Origin: Marinobacter sp. 2_MG-2023
GTDB lineage: Bacteria > Pseudomonadota > Gammaproteobacteria > Pseudomonadales > Oleiphilaceae
Length of the DNA: 64,000 nt
Direction: 5' to 3'
NCBI RefSeq assembly: GCF_030546935.1
Contig: NZ_JAUOPH010000003.1
Span: forward strand, 62,001 to 126,000
In this document: positions 28,714-37,672 of the stretch, piece after piece
Layout: every line of letters begins with the position of its first letter
How positions within the stretch are numbered: the first letter of the stretch is position 1
Made by a program: the position numbers and the translations under genes
Notes under the pieces: generated by a model
What the model saw: only the letters and a program-made list of their open reading frames with translations
Told to the model about the DNA's origin: nothing
Database searches by the model: none

Positions 28714-29685
28714 TTACTGCACGTTTTCCATATCGCCAAACTGATCGGCAAACAGCGCGGTCGACAGGTAGCGCTCGGCAGAATCCGGCAGTATTACTAC
28801 AATATTCTTGCCCTTATGCTCGGGTTGCTGGCTAACCCGGATTGCGGCAGCGACAGCCGCCCCACAGGAAATGCCACAGAGAATACCTTCTTCCCGCATC
28901 AACCGATGCGCCATGGCCATAGCATCGTCGTTGCTTACCGTTTCCACCTGATCAACCAGGCTCATGTCGAGATTCTTCGGCACAAAGCCAGCGCCGAGGC
29001 CTTGTATCTTGTGCGGGGCGGGCTTGGGAGCGTCGCCATTTCGCACCTGGGTGATGATCGGTGAGTCGGAAGGCTCAACCGCGATAGTGGTGATAGCTTT
29101 GCCTTTGGTGTTCTTGAGGTAGCGTGATACGCCGGTCAGCGTACCCCCCGTGCCTACGCCGGCGACGAAAATATCTACAGCGCCGTCGGTATCGTTCCAG
29201 ATTTCAGGGCCGGTTGTGTCTTCATGAATCTGCGGGTTTGCGGGATTGTTAAACTGCTGGGGCAGAAAGTACTTTTCGGGCTCGGCGGTCGCCAGTTCTT
29301 CCGCTTTGGCGATCGCGCCGGGCATGCCTTTGGCAGGTTCTGTAAGCAGAAGATCCGCACCCAGGGCTTTTAATACCTTGCGGCGCTCCAGGCTCATGGA
29401 AGCCGGCATGGTGAGAGTAATTTTGTAACCTCTGGCTGCAGCAACAAAAGCCAGTGCGATGCCAGTGTTGCCACTGGTAGGCTCGATAATGGTCATCCCC
29501 GGCTTAAGCACGCCCCGCTTTTCAGCATCCAGAACCATGGCCGTGCCAATTCGGCACTTCACCGAATAGGCCGGGTTGCGGCCTTCAATCTTGGCCCAGA
29601 TCGTAGCGCCGTCATTAACGCGGTTCAACCTGACCAGCGGCGTGTTGCCAATAGACTGAGAGTTGTCTTCATATATGCGGGGCAT
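28714..29685 (-). CDS. cysK: Cysteine synthase A (O-acetylserine sulfhydrylase)
   Basis: A PLP enzyme that makes cysteine from O-acetylserine and sulfide. [11 protein letters not shown] begins the fold, the PLP lysine is in AYSVKCRIG, the substrate loop is [12 protein letters not shown], the phosphate loop is [15 protein letters not shown], and [13 protein letters not shown] lies near the C-terminus. At 323 residues it is full length. The usual SVKDR is SVKCR here, a substitution seen in part of the CysK group. It stands alone with its own promoter. Confidence 0.95.
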   Translation of the reverse strand: MPRIYEDNSQSIGNTPLVRLNRVNDGATIWAKIEGRNPAYSVKCRIGTAMVLDAEKRGVLKPGMTIIEPTSGNTGIALAFVAAARGYKITLTMPASMSLERRKVLKALGADLLLTEPAKGMPGAIAKAEELATAEPEKYFLPQQFNNPANPQIHEDTTGPEIWNDTDGAVDIFVAGVGTGGTLTGVSRYLKNTKGKAITTIAVEPSDSPIITQVRNGDAPKPAPHKIQGLGAGFVPKNLDMSLVDQVETVSNDDAMAMAHRLMREEGILCGISCGAAVAAAIRVSQQPEHKGKNIVVILPDSAERYLSTALFADQFGDMENVQ

Positions 29686-29872
29686 TGGTTATCTCCTTGG
29701 TTTTTTTGGAGATCGTACCATGGTCTGAAGGAAAAACGAGCGGCAGTGCCAGGTATCAGCGGGTAGCTACAGATAGTCGCTCGTAATCACCACAATTCGC
29801 TACACAGCACCGTATGACAAGGCACAGGTTTGCCTATAACCTATTTAGAAATACTTACGGAAATATAATCAA

Positions 29873-31651
29873 GTGCACCAGCATTGGTTCCTCTTTTTCC
29901 TCCTGATCGCTGTGAATCTGACCACATGCGTTCTGGCGGAACCTGCAAAGGACGAAAGCGCATTACCCCTGATTGACGCTCGAGCCGACTACGAGGGCGC
30001 AATGGCTGATCGGGTAGCCTATCTCGTTGAGCAAGGTGAAGCGCTCTCCTTCGACGAAGTTCAGTCTTTGATCAGTACGAATCCGGCTCTCCTGATGCGC
30101 CCTCAGAGCGGGGTGTTAGCCAACGGCCTCAATTCTGATGCGATATGGTTGGTGGCGAACGTATCCAATTCGACCGACGGCCCCATTTTGCGGCGCGTGT
30201 CCGTCGGAACCGGTTGGCTGGAAAGGGTCGACTTCTATTTCCTGACCGACCGCCAGTTGCTACAGCAATTCGTCAGTGGTGACCGTATTGCGTTGGAGCA
30301 ACGCGCCATTGCCAAACGGATACCCAGCGCAGACTATCGGTTTCCGCCCGGCGAGACACGTCTATTGCTGCGCGTTGAGACTGCAGATCCAATGGTGGTG
30401 CCACTCTACTTTTCCAGCATCGCCGTCAGCCATAGTCGAGAGCAGTTCGAGGCGATCTTCTTCAGCTTTATCTACGGTGTAATGTTTGCGCTGTCCACCT
30501 ACAACCTGATGCTATTCGCAGGCTTTCGAAAACGGCGCTATCTGTTTTACTCGCTCTACACGGCCATTTTCGTAGTCGTGACGGCGTCCTACAACGGTAT
30601 CGGCATGGCCTTGTTGTGGCCCGATGCTGTGCGCTGGCAACAGTGGGCGCCGCCCCTGTTCATGCTCTGCTTCGTAAGCTCTGGCCTGGCCTTTGCGACG
30701 AGTTTTCTAAAGACCCGGGTGCGGCGCCCAGGGCTTCACAAAGTTATTAAGACAATCGGTGTGGCCTATTTCACCTTCTTTGGTATTTGTTTCGCCTTAG
30801 ACAAACAGGGCCTGGCGCTGCAACTGGCATTCCTGGTTGTGCCGGTATTCACGGTACTCATGCTCTACATGGGCGTGTCGAGCTGGATGGGCGGCAACCA
30901 ATCCGCACGGTATTTCATGCTAGGAACACTGGCCTCTGTTATTGGTGCCTTTGTGACGGCCCTGACGGTAGCCGGCGTGATTTCATATTCTCAGCTTGGC
31001 TACTATGCCCTGGATATCGGTATGGTAGTGGATGCCATACTGTTGATGTTGGCGCTGGCCGATCTGGCCCGTAAAAATAAAGAGGCCCGGGTGACAGCTG
31101 AACGGACGGCCCAGGTCGATCTGCTGACGGGGCTCAACAATCGGCGTGGTTTTCTGTCTGTTGCAGAATCACTGTGGAGCCTGGCTACGCGCAAGGGCAG
31201 CAATGTGTGTGTGGCTATGATCGATATTGACCATTTCAAGAGCATCAACGATCAATATGGCCATGCAGTCGGCGACAGGGTATTGAAGAAAATTGCCGAC
31301 GAGCTTGAAAAATCCCGGCGCAAAGGCGACGTTCTGGCTCGCTGGGGCGGTGAAGAATTCACTCTTTTGTTGCCGGAAACAGACGAGGCCGAAGCCCTCT
31401 CAGTGGCTGAGCGTTTCCGCCGTAATATTGAGCAACTGGAGGTCAACGATTGCGGCAGGACGATTCGATGCACCATCAGTGTGGGTATCGCCAGCCGCCA
31501 TGCTCAGCATGTCACCCTGGAACACGCTATTTCCAGGGCGGACGAAGAGCTATACCAGGCCAAGGTTCAGGGGCGCAATCAGATTTCCACTGGTCGCACG
31601 TCGGACGCTGCCTCAGCCACCCAGACTTTGCTTTTGTCTTCTGAACACTAA
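29873..31651 (+). CDS. Membrane diguanylate cyclase (7TMR-DISM sensor plus GGDEF)
   Basis: A 592-residue c-di-GMP synthase. A signal peptide is followed by a periplasmic 7TMR-DISMED2-like sensor (about 35-185), seven TM helices (about 195-405) and a C-terminal GGDEF domain. The active site is RWGGEEF and an RxxD inhibitory site (RKGD) lies five residues before it, so it should be active and product-inhibited. The start is GTG. The last 12 codons after DAA appear to come from inserted DNA: the downstream copy of a 57-bp repeat has a stop codon at exactly this point. Confidence 0.92.
   Translation: MHQHWFLFFLLIAVNLTTCVLAEPAKDESALPLIDARADYEGAMADRVAYLVEQGEALSFDEVQSLISTNPALLMRPQSGVLANGLNSDAIWLVANVSNSTDGPILRRVSVGTGWLERVDFYFLTDRQLLQQFVSGDRIALEQRAIAKRIPSADYRFPPGETRLLLRVETADPMVVPLYFSSIAVSHSREQFEAIFFSFIYGVMFALSTYNLMLFAGFRKRRYLFYSLYTAIFVVVTASYNGIGMALLWPDAVRWQQWAPPLFMLCFVSSGLAFATSFLKTRVRRPGLHKVIKTIGVAYFTFFGICFALDKQGLALQLAFLVVPVFTVLMLYMGVSSWMGGNQSARYFMLGTLASVIGAFVTALTVAGVISYSQLGYYALDIGMVVDAILLMLALADLARKNKEARVTAERTAQVDLLTGLNNRRGFLSVAESLWSLATRKGSNVCVAMIDIDHFKSINDQYGHAVGDRVLKKIADELEKSRRKGDVLARWGGEEFTLLLPETDEAEALSVAERFRRNIEQLEVNDCGRTIRCTISVGIASRHAQHVTLEHAISRADEELYQAKVQGRNQISTGRTSDAASATQTLLLSSEH
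31557..31613. repeat. 57-bp direct repeat, copy 1 (3' end of the GGDEF gene)
   Basis: This stretch matches 32798-32854 at 56 of 57 positions; the single difference is A31563 versus G32804. The two copies flank the PEP-CTERM protein gene. Identity ends at T31613, where the GGDEF frame reads on. Confidence 0.93.
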
Positions 31652-32632
31652 CAAGCCAAAAGCGAAGAGCATTAATAAGCCACTTGAAGGCTCAGGTACC
31701 TTCACCGCGCCCTCTCCAATCATCGCCAGGTTGGAATACGTTACTCTATGCGACATAGTGATTTCTTCGCCCGGTAAAAGAGTAATACCCAAGGCGTAGG
31801 ACATAGCACTGTTGCCAAATGCTTGTGTAAGGCCGCCGATGTTGGTGCCTATAGCACTTGCGCTGCCTGTAAGACTCAAGTGTCCAGTATTGGCAACATC
31901 GGTTTCGCGCTGAAGATAAAACAGCGCATTATCACCCACCTCGTTTTGATTGTTGACATAGGGCGAGGTGTCCGCAAACACGATATCCAGCGGATTTTGA
32001 GAACTGAAAAACATATCCACTTGGGCAAAGGTATTTGCAAAACTATTTTGACCATCGGCCGTAGCAAACAAATCCATCTCAAAGTCACCTTGAATGCCAA
32101 AGGTTAACGCAGACAGATTTTGGTTTGAAAAGGTAAAGGTTCGCTCAAAAAATACATCCGAAACTCCCTGAGTATCATATAATTCTGTACTCAGAGTTGC
32201 TTGCGCCTGGCCATTACCCCCTATGCCTTCTTCAGAGGTGTCGTTAGTCCCATCAGGAACTATTTCTAGCTCATGTACGAGATAAAGCTGGGTATTATTG
32301 CTGGCAAAAGAGCCCTCTGTAGCTGCATTTCGTGTATCGGTGCTAATAGCTGAAAAAACTGAAGGCGTCTCCGGCCCCAACCCGTTAATCAATATATGCG
32401 TATCATTGAAATCCACAGCATCAGGCGCCTGTAGATCACTGCTTGCGGAAAAAAAACTATTATCTGTAGGATTATCGCGTGACTCAAGACCTACAGGAAG
32501 TTGTCCTCCGGACGCAATAATGATGTCGTGGTAAAACGAGACACCGCTATTAGCATTGACAGGAACAGCGATACTCGCACTGAACCATAGCATCGTTATA
32601 AGTGCTGTAAATATCCGTATAAATAGTCTCAT
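31613..32632 (-). CDS. PEP-CTERM sorting-signal exported protein
   Basis: A 339-residue secreted protein. The signal peptide (hydrophobic run LFIRIFTALITMLWFSASIA) is followed by a beta-rich, Asn/Thr-rich domain. The C-terminus has the PEP-CTERM tripartite signal: VPEPSSG, a hydrophobic helix, then FRRQK. Such proteins are processed by an exosortase (EpsH-type) and linked to exopolysaccharide; no exosortase is in this window. The ATG at 32630-32632 starts the signal peptide. Its last codons overlap the end of the GGDEF gene by 39 bases, and the gene lies wholly between two direct repeats, so it looks like an inserted unit. Confidence 0.82.
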   Translation of the reverse strand: MRLFIRIFTALITMLWFSASIAVPVNANSGVSFYHDIIIASGGQLPVGLESRDNPTDNSFFSASSDLQAPDAVDFNDTHILINGLGPETPSVFSAISTDTRNAATEGSFASNNTQLYLVHELEIVPDGTNDTSEEGIGGNGQAQATLSTELYDTQGVSDVFFERTFTFSNQNLSALTFGIQGDFEMDLFATADGQNSFANTFAQVDMFFSSQNPLDIVFADTSPYVNNQNEVGDNALFYLQRETDVANTGHLSLTGSASAIGTNIGGLTQAFGNSAMSYALGITLLPGEEITMSHRVTYSNLAMIGEGAVKVPEPSSGLLMLFAFGLLVFRRQKQSLGG

Positions 32633-32797
32633 GTTGGTTTCACCCGAAGCTGTATGCACTCAATAAACTGCATGAATCCAATAAACAGCATGAATCGCAC
32701 CAGCTACAGGCAGCGTATTAAAACTCAGTGACCTAGTCTGGTTTACTTTGATCGTAATTTCGTCAACGGAAAAAGGTTGTAAAATTTCCCGACGTGA

Positions 32798-32854
32798 AGG
32801 CCAGGGTTCAGGGGCGCAATCAGATTTCCACTGGTCGCACGTCGGACGCTGCCT
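32798..32854. repeat. 57-bp direct repeat, copy 2 (old 3' end of the GGDEF gene)
   Basis: Same sequence as 31557-31613 with one mismatch. In this copy the GGDEF reading frame meets TAG directly after the codons for Asp-Ala-Ala (stop at 32854-32856), which is probably the original end of the diguanylate cyclase gene. Confidence 0.93.
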
Positions 32855-32905
32855 AGCGCTTCCTGGTGAGTAGTGAAATTGCAGACTATTACAAAGCGCT
32901 TAGCG

Positions 32906-33553
32906 TTAAGAAGGGAAAACCACCACGTCATCTCCCTCTTGCCATGGCTGGAATTTCGTCATGGTTTGTAGAAAGAGCGGATGCTCCAGCCAGTGTTGTA
33001 GCCATAGCTGCAGGTTGGGGTAGGGTAGGCCGTAAAAAACATCGCGATCAACATGGGCGAATTGGCGAACGAACGGCATGATGCCAATATCTGCGACGGT
33101 CGCGTCAGGCCCCAGCAGAAAACGGTTATTCGTCAGTAATGTCTCTAAAACCTGCAAAAAGGCTTCGCCCCGTTGACGATATTCTGTCTGGGACATTTCC
33201 AGATGCCTATCGGCGTATTTATAGCGATCCAGCCAATACTTGAATTCGCTGTCGTTTTGCTCGATCAGGGCGTTGGCCTGCTGCAAAACCTGTGCATCTA
33301 AAAGCCCTTGCGGGTCTTGCTGTTCAAGCGCCCACACCATTATTTCTCGGCTCTCTTCAATCACAGCCCCATCACAACACTGTAAAACAGGCACGGTGCC
33401 TTTCGGGCTAACCGCGAGCATTTGCGCCGGCTTGTTTTTCAGTGTTATCTCTCGCAGCTCCACCTGCAGCCCGGCAAACAAAAGACCGAGCCGGGCGCGC
33501 ATGGCATAGGGGCAGCGGCGAAAAGAGTAGAGGCTATGAAATGAAGAGGCCAT
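32906..33553 (-). CDS. Glutathione S-transferase family protein
   Basis: A 215-residue GST-type protein. The thioredoxin-fold N-terminus contains FRRCPYAMRARLGL (a CPYA redox site), SPKGTVPVL (cis-proline) and EESREIM (glutathione gamma-Glu contact). The C-terminal helical domain includes TVADIGIMPFVRQF. CPYA suggests an Omega- or glutaredoxin-like activity. It precedes the Asp-nucleophile hydrolase gene's 3' side and could share detoxification work with it. Confidence 0.88.
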   Translation of the reverse strand: MASSFHSLYSFRRCPYAMRARLGLLFAGLQVELREITLKNKPAQMLAVSPKGTVPVLQCCDGAVIEESREIMVWALEQQDPQGLLDAQVLQQANALIEQNDSEFKYWLDRYKYADRHLEMSQTEYRQRGEAFLQVLETLLTNNRFLLGPDATVADIGIMPFVRQFAHVDRDVFYGLPYPNLQLWLQHWLEHPLFLQTMTKFQPWQEGDDVVVFPS

Positions 33554-33612
33554 GGTATTTTCGCTGTTGAATCTAGATAAAAGGGAACAGAGTCGGGGAC
33601 TCCAGTGGTCCC

Positions 33613-34437
33613 CTAACTATCCAGAAACGCGATGAGCTTTTTCGCGACATCGTCAGGGCGCTCTTCGGTTATCCAGTGCGCCGCGTCGACCCACTCCAGG
33701 CGCGTGTTCGGTATCGCGCCTTTCAGCTTCTCAGCGTATTCCGGCTTCTGGAACTTATCATGTTGTCCCCATAGCACAAGGGTTTCATGGGGAATATTCT
33801 TCAGTTCATCAGCAATTGCGAGTGTGTATTCCGGATTGAGCCTGCGCAGGTTTCTGAAAAACGCTCGCTTGCCTGTTTCACCCTGCCAGGGGTGCACAAC
33901 AATATCGGCAAGCTCAGAGGTGGCATGTGATTCATCATGCATGCCCTTGGGCAGGAAGTCGCGAAGCATCTGCTCCAGTTCCTGTACGCTCATCTGATCT
34001 TCCGCCCCCGGTTCCTGCAAGGGCTTGAAGTCTGGAATCGGCCAGGAATCGAAGCAGACAGCATCGGCAAGCACCAGCCGGTTTATGCGTTCCGGGTGAT
34101 TTACCGCCAGTATCTGGGCAACACCACCGCCGATATCATGGGCCACAAGATCTGCACAGCGTACGCCCAATGCGTCCATAAGGCCGAGCAGTATCGTGCT
34201 TTGTGCAGCGATCGAAACATCCGCATCAAGCGGTTTATCGGATTCACCGTAATTCAGCATGTCTGGCACGATCACCCGGTGTGTCTGCGCCAGCTGCGGG
34301 ATGATCTTGCGCCAGAGCAGGCCGGACATCGGGATGCCGTGAAGCAGGATCAGCGGTGTTCCTTCGCCTTGATCCAGGTAGGCAATACGGTGGCCGTCTA
34401 CATGCAGGTATTGGTGCTCAAAGTTTGATTCACTCAT
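33613..34437 (-). CDS. Alpha/beta hydrolase with Asp nucleophile (dehalogenase/epoxide hydrolase type)
   Basis: A 274-residue hydrolase. The oxyanion motif is HGIPMSG. The nucleophile elbow reads AHDIGGG, so the nucleophile is an aspartate, as in haloalkane dehalogenases, fluoroacetate dehalogenase and epoxide hydrolases, not a serine. The catalytic base lies in DAAHWITEE. It is divergent from the aldehyde dehydrogenase gene, with a pair of similar inverted repeats between them. Substrate not determined. Confidence 0.85.
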   Translation of the reverse strand: MSESNFEHQYLHVDGHRIAYLDQGEGTPLILLHGIPMSGLLWRKIIPQLAQTHRVIVPDMLNYGESDKPLDADVSIAAQSTILLGLMDALGVRCADLVAHDIGGGVAQILAVNHPERINRLVLADAVCFDSWPIPDFKPLQEPGAEDQMSVQELEQMLRDFLPKGMHDESHATSELADIVVHPWQGETGKRAFFRNLRRLNPEYTLAIADELKNIPHETLVLWGQHDKFQKPEYAEKLKGAIPNTRLEWVDAAHWITEERPDDVAKKLIAFLDS

Positions 34438-34507
34438 CGTAGCGCTCCTCTCATTTCACAGTTCGCAGTTCACGTTTTCCAAAGTGATCTGTTGAACATT
34501 TACGCTA

Positions 34508-34554
34508 CTGAGTGAAAACTCAGGATTCAAATTATATTTGAGTAATCACTCAAA
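34508..34554. promoter_or_regulatory. Two matching operators between divergent hydrolase and dehydrogenase genes
   Basis: CTGAGT-GAAA-ACTCAG (34508-34523) and TTTGAGT-AATC-ACTCAAA (34537-34554) share the core TGAGTnnnnACTCA. Their centres are 30 bp apart, about three DNA turns, so a regulator could bind both on one face. The sites lie 71 bases from the hydrolase start and about 200 from the dehydrogenase start. No regulator gene is adjacent; a TetR-type protein is a guess. Confidence 0.6.
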
Positions 34555-34755
34555 CGCTGCCAGTTTCCATCGTCACCTTACGAGACAGCCTGATCCAACA
34601 AGGTAACTTTCGGCCAGGTCGCGGTGGAGTTATACGGTTAGGTAACCTTCGCCCTTAAGGGTATCTGGAAATGTTAGGTTCATCCGGCAACTTCAATTTA
34701 TGACGGCCGACCCAATACCGGTTCCGCTGTCATTAATTATTCAGGAGGCAAACTG

Positions 34756-36135
34756 ATGTCGAATACTCATAAGACAATCAATCCTGCCACAGAAGAAGTT
34801 CTTGAAACCTATACCCTGATGTCCAGGCAAGATGCCGAGGGTATCATTGAACAGGCGCACCATGCGTTTCTGAACTGGCGCCAGACCGGATTTGAAGAGC
34901 GTGCGGATGCCCTACGCAAAACCGCTGCCCTGATTCGGGAGCGCCAGGATGACTACGCCGAACTGATGACCCGGGAAATGGGAAAAACCCTGGCACAGGG
35001 CAAACAGGAATGTGAGTTGTGTGCGGCGATTTGTGAGTACACCGCTGAACAGGGCCCCACCGAACTGGCGGATGAAACAAGAGAGCTGGAAGGCGGCCGT
35101 GCTGTGGTTTCCTATCAGCCGCAAGGCGTGATTTACGGCATACAGCCGTGGAATTTTCCGCTTTACCAGGTTATTCGCTACAGCGCTGCCAACCTTATGG
35201 CGGGTAACACCGTACTGCTGAAGCATGCCAATAACGTATGGGGCATGGCTCTGGAAGTTGAAAAACTTTACCGCGATGCCGGCATGCCGGAGCACGCCTT
35301 CCGCACACTGTTAATTGACCACGAGGTGTCAGACGCCGTTATTGAACACAAACTGGTGCGTGGCGTAACTCTGACGGGTAGCCCCAACGCTGGCAGGGCA
35401 GTGGCCCAGCGAGCAGCTAAAGTGCTGAAGAAGACCGTGTTGGAACTGGGCAGCAATGATGCCTATCTGGTATTGGCAGATGCCAACATCAAGAAGGCCG
35501 TGCAATTATGCGTTCAGGGCCGCACCTACAATGCGGGCCAGACCTGCGTCGCTGCGAAGCGCTTTATCGTTGAAGAACCCGTGTATGAAGAGTTCAGGGA
35601 TGCCTACCTGGCTGAAATGGAAAAGCTTAATTTTGGTGATCCCACACACAGTGATACCAAAATGGGCCCCATGGCTCGCGAAGACCTCAGAGACGGGCTG
35701 CATGAGCAGGTTCGCAAGTCGATCGAGAACGGCGCAATCTGTTCTTTGGGTGGTGAAATTCCCGAAGACAAAGGTTACTACTACCCACCCACGATCCTGG
35801 AAAACGTGGCGCCCGGGCAGCCAGCGTATGACGATGAGCTGTTTGGTCCGGTAGCGGCGTTGATCAAGGTAAAAGATGTAGCCGAGGCTATGCGAGTGGC
35901 AAATGATTCCATTTATGGCCTGGGCGGTGGCATCTTTAGCACCGACGAAGATGAGGCTGTGCGCCTGGCCCGGGATGAATTCGACACGGGTATGGTTAAT
36001 ATCAATGGCTATAATCTGGCCCAGCCTAACCTGCCATTTGGTGGCGTGAAGCAGAGTGGTTATGGCCGCGAACATGGCGGCTTTGGCATGCTCGAATTTG
36101 TGAATGTGAAGTCTGTTATGGTGAGCGAGTCCTGA
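34756..36135 (+). CDS. NAD(P)-dependent aldehyde dehydrogenase (succinate-semialdehyde type)
   Basis: A 459-residue aldehyde dehydrogenase. PQGVIYGIQPWNFPLYQ is the cofactor and substrate approach, LELGSNDAYLVL carries the general-base Glu, and GQTCVAAKRFIV holds the catalytic cysteine. The short length and GSND motif favour the succinate-semialdehyde-like group. AGGAGG precedes the ATG. Paired with the divergent Asp-nucleophile hydrolase, it may oxidise an aldehyde made from the hydrolase product. Confidence 0.92.
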   Translation: MSNTHKTINPATEEVLETYTLMSRQDAEGIIEQAHHAFLNWRQTGFEERADALRKTAALIRERQDDYAELMTREMGKTLAQGKQECELCAAICEYTAEQGPTELADETRELEGGRAVVSYQPQGVIYGIQPWNFPLYQVIRYSAANLMAGNTVLLKHANNVWGMALEVEKLYRDAGMPEHAFRTLLIDHEVSDAVIEHKLVRGVTLTGSPNAGRAVAQRAAKVLKKTVLELGSNDAYLVLADANIKKAVQLCVQGRTYNAGQTCVAAKRFIVEEPVYEEFRDAYLAEMEKLNFGDPTHSDTKMGPMAREDLRDGLHEQVRKSIENGAICSLGGEIPEDKGYYYPPTILENVAPGQPAYDDELFGPVAALIKVKDVAEAMRVANDSIYGLGGGIFSTDEDEAVRLARDEFDTGMVNINGYNLAQPNLPFGGVKQSGYGREHGGFGMLEFVNVKSVMVSES

Positions 36136-36153
36136 TGCAGGTATAGCCAGCAA

Positions 36154-36186
36154 TGTGCTTGGGTCACGCCACGTTACCCAAGCACA
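36154..36186 (+). terminator. Hairpin after the aldehyde dehydrogenase gene
   Basis: A perfect 11-bp stem: TGTGCTTGGGT (36154-36164) with ACCCAAGCACA (36176-36186), starting 18 bases past the stop. No strong T tract follows. Confidence 0.6.
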
Positions 36187-36235
36187 CCCTCAACCACACC
36201 CCCAACAAAGCCTTCAAGCTTTCTCATGATCTGGC

Positions 36236-36661
36236 TTATTGTCTTTGGAGCAGAACCCGCTGGATGACATGACTCCAGGTGCGATCTTTTGCATCGCTGG
36301 CATGCTGCTCAGCCCGGCTCCGGGCTTCTGCCTGACCGGCGCTTGAAACAAAGGACGTAAACTGTTTGGTCACAGCCTGATGATAACTCCTGAAAGCAGC
36401 TTCACAGCCCGCTTGTGCGCCCTTGGCGATGTCTGAAGGTGGTGCGGATGTGATATGGCTGAAGCGATCGGCTTCACTGGCCATGCAATCCTGATACGCT
36501 ACGTATTTCTCGTTCAGATTGGTACTGAGGGCTTTCTTTTCATCGGTGGTCAAGTTCGGCGCAGGCGAAAGAGCCGCGCAACTGGCCAGCGACCCGCACA
36601 ATGCCACCACAGTGGTAGCGGCCCGCCAACGGGCAGCATCAGAGAAGATCATACCTGTCAT
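36236..36661 (-). CDS. Putative lipoprotein, unknown function
   Basis: A 141-residue protein with an N-terminal hydrophobic segment and a lipobox-like GSLASC (Cys 28), so a lipid-anchored envelope protein is likely. The rest is helical and polar with two further cysteines (QDCMASE and AGCEAAF), perhaps a disulfide. An internal ATG three codons in is an alternative start. No family recognised. Confidence 0.65.
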   Translation of the reverse strand: MTGMIFSDAARWRAATTVVALCGSLASCAALSPAPNLTTDEKKALSTNLNEKYVAYQDCMASEADRFSHITSAPPSDIAKGAQAGCEAAFRSYHQAVTKQFTSFVSSAGQAEARSRAEQHASDAKDRTWSHVIQRVLLQRQ

Positions 36662-36710
36662 CCTTTTATGATGTTCATTGAGATTAGTATTCTTCCGGTA
36701 AAACCTGCGC

Positions 36711-37577
36711 CTAAAAATTGCAGGGGGCAGGCTCTAACTGGCCCCTGTTTGTGAAAATGTCCGCAAGTGCCAGCGTGCCTGCTTCCAGGGGGCTGCCTTT
36801 TCGGTAAACGATAGATAGCTGAACATGCTTTGGACCCTGTGTCACGGGCGTCATCACCAGAGACTTTTCATATCGGCTTCCGACCACCATATTTTTGCCA
36901 ATAATGGTGTAACCCAAACCGGCCGAGATACAGCCCAAAACCCCATCCGCACTGCTCATGATCATGAGTTCATCGCTGACGCGTCCTACTTTTTGCTGCC
37001 ATAAAAGCGCATGGTTCCTGTAACCGCAACCTTCTTCGCGCACAAAGAGTACAGGGTCATAATGGCTTCCCGCAGGGGTCACCATAACCAGCTCTTCATT
37101 CACAATAGGAATAACACAAAGCTTTTCATGTGCGGGTGCATTGCCTATGGCGGCGCAGTCCACCTTGTTGTTCAACACGGCACCTACGAGCCTGTCGCTG
37201 GTGTCCGTAAAGATCTTGGTCTGGATATTCGGGTAATCCTGTTTGAGCTGCTTGAGTGCTAAAGGCATGTGAACTGCAGCAAAGGTTTCTGGCATTCCCA
37301 CCCTTAACTCATAGTTTCCTTTATCACGCAAAATGGCAGATTTAGCCTGGTACTCCAGCTCTAGAATCTCGTCCGCATACTGGTAGAGCTGTTGCCCGCT
37401 GGGGGTTAGCTGCAGCTTTCTGCCTGCCAGGGTGAACAGCCTGGTATCCAACTCACTTTCCAGCTTTTTAATCCGACTGGTGATGTTCGACTGAACCGTA
37501 TGAAGCTTATCTGCTGCGCCTTTGATGCCACCTTCATCGACCAGCGCTTTAAAGGTCTTCAATGCCAGGATTTCCAT
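36711..37577 (-). CDS. LysR-family transcriptional regulator
   Basis: A 288-residue LysR-type regulator. The N-terminal winged helix (about 1-60) contains IKGAADKLHTVQSNITSRIKK, and the effector-binding domain starts near RVGMPETFAAVH. It is divergent from the MFS transporter gene with a 95-base gap, the usual layout for a LysR protein controlling its neighbour. Confidence 0.93.
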   Translation of the reverse strand: MEILALKTFKALVDEGGIKGAADKLHTVQSNITSRIKKLESELDTRLFTLAGRKLQLTPSGQQLYQYADEILELEYQAKSAILRDKGNYELRVGMPETFAAVHMPLALKQLKQDYPNIQTKIFTDTSDRLVGAVLNNKVDCAAIGNAPAHEKLCVIPIVNEELVMVTPAGSHYDPVLFVREEGCGYRNHALLWQQKVGRVSDELMIMSSADGVLGCISAGLGYTIIGKNMVVGSRYEKSLVMTPVTQGPKHVQLSIVYRKGSPLEAGTLALADIFTNRGQLEPAPCNF

Positions 37578-37672
37578 ACAGTTCTCTTAAAAAGAAATAA
37601 ATGTTCTTGATAATTCAATATTTAAGATTAGCAGACGGGAGTAATCTTTGCTGAAAATCATTTAATAACAGT

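Noticed and set aside
31613..32632. An exosortase gene that should accompany the PEP-CTERM protein
   Set aside because: No such gene lies in this window; it must be elsewhere or absent.
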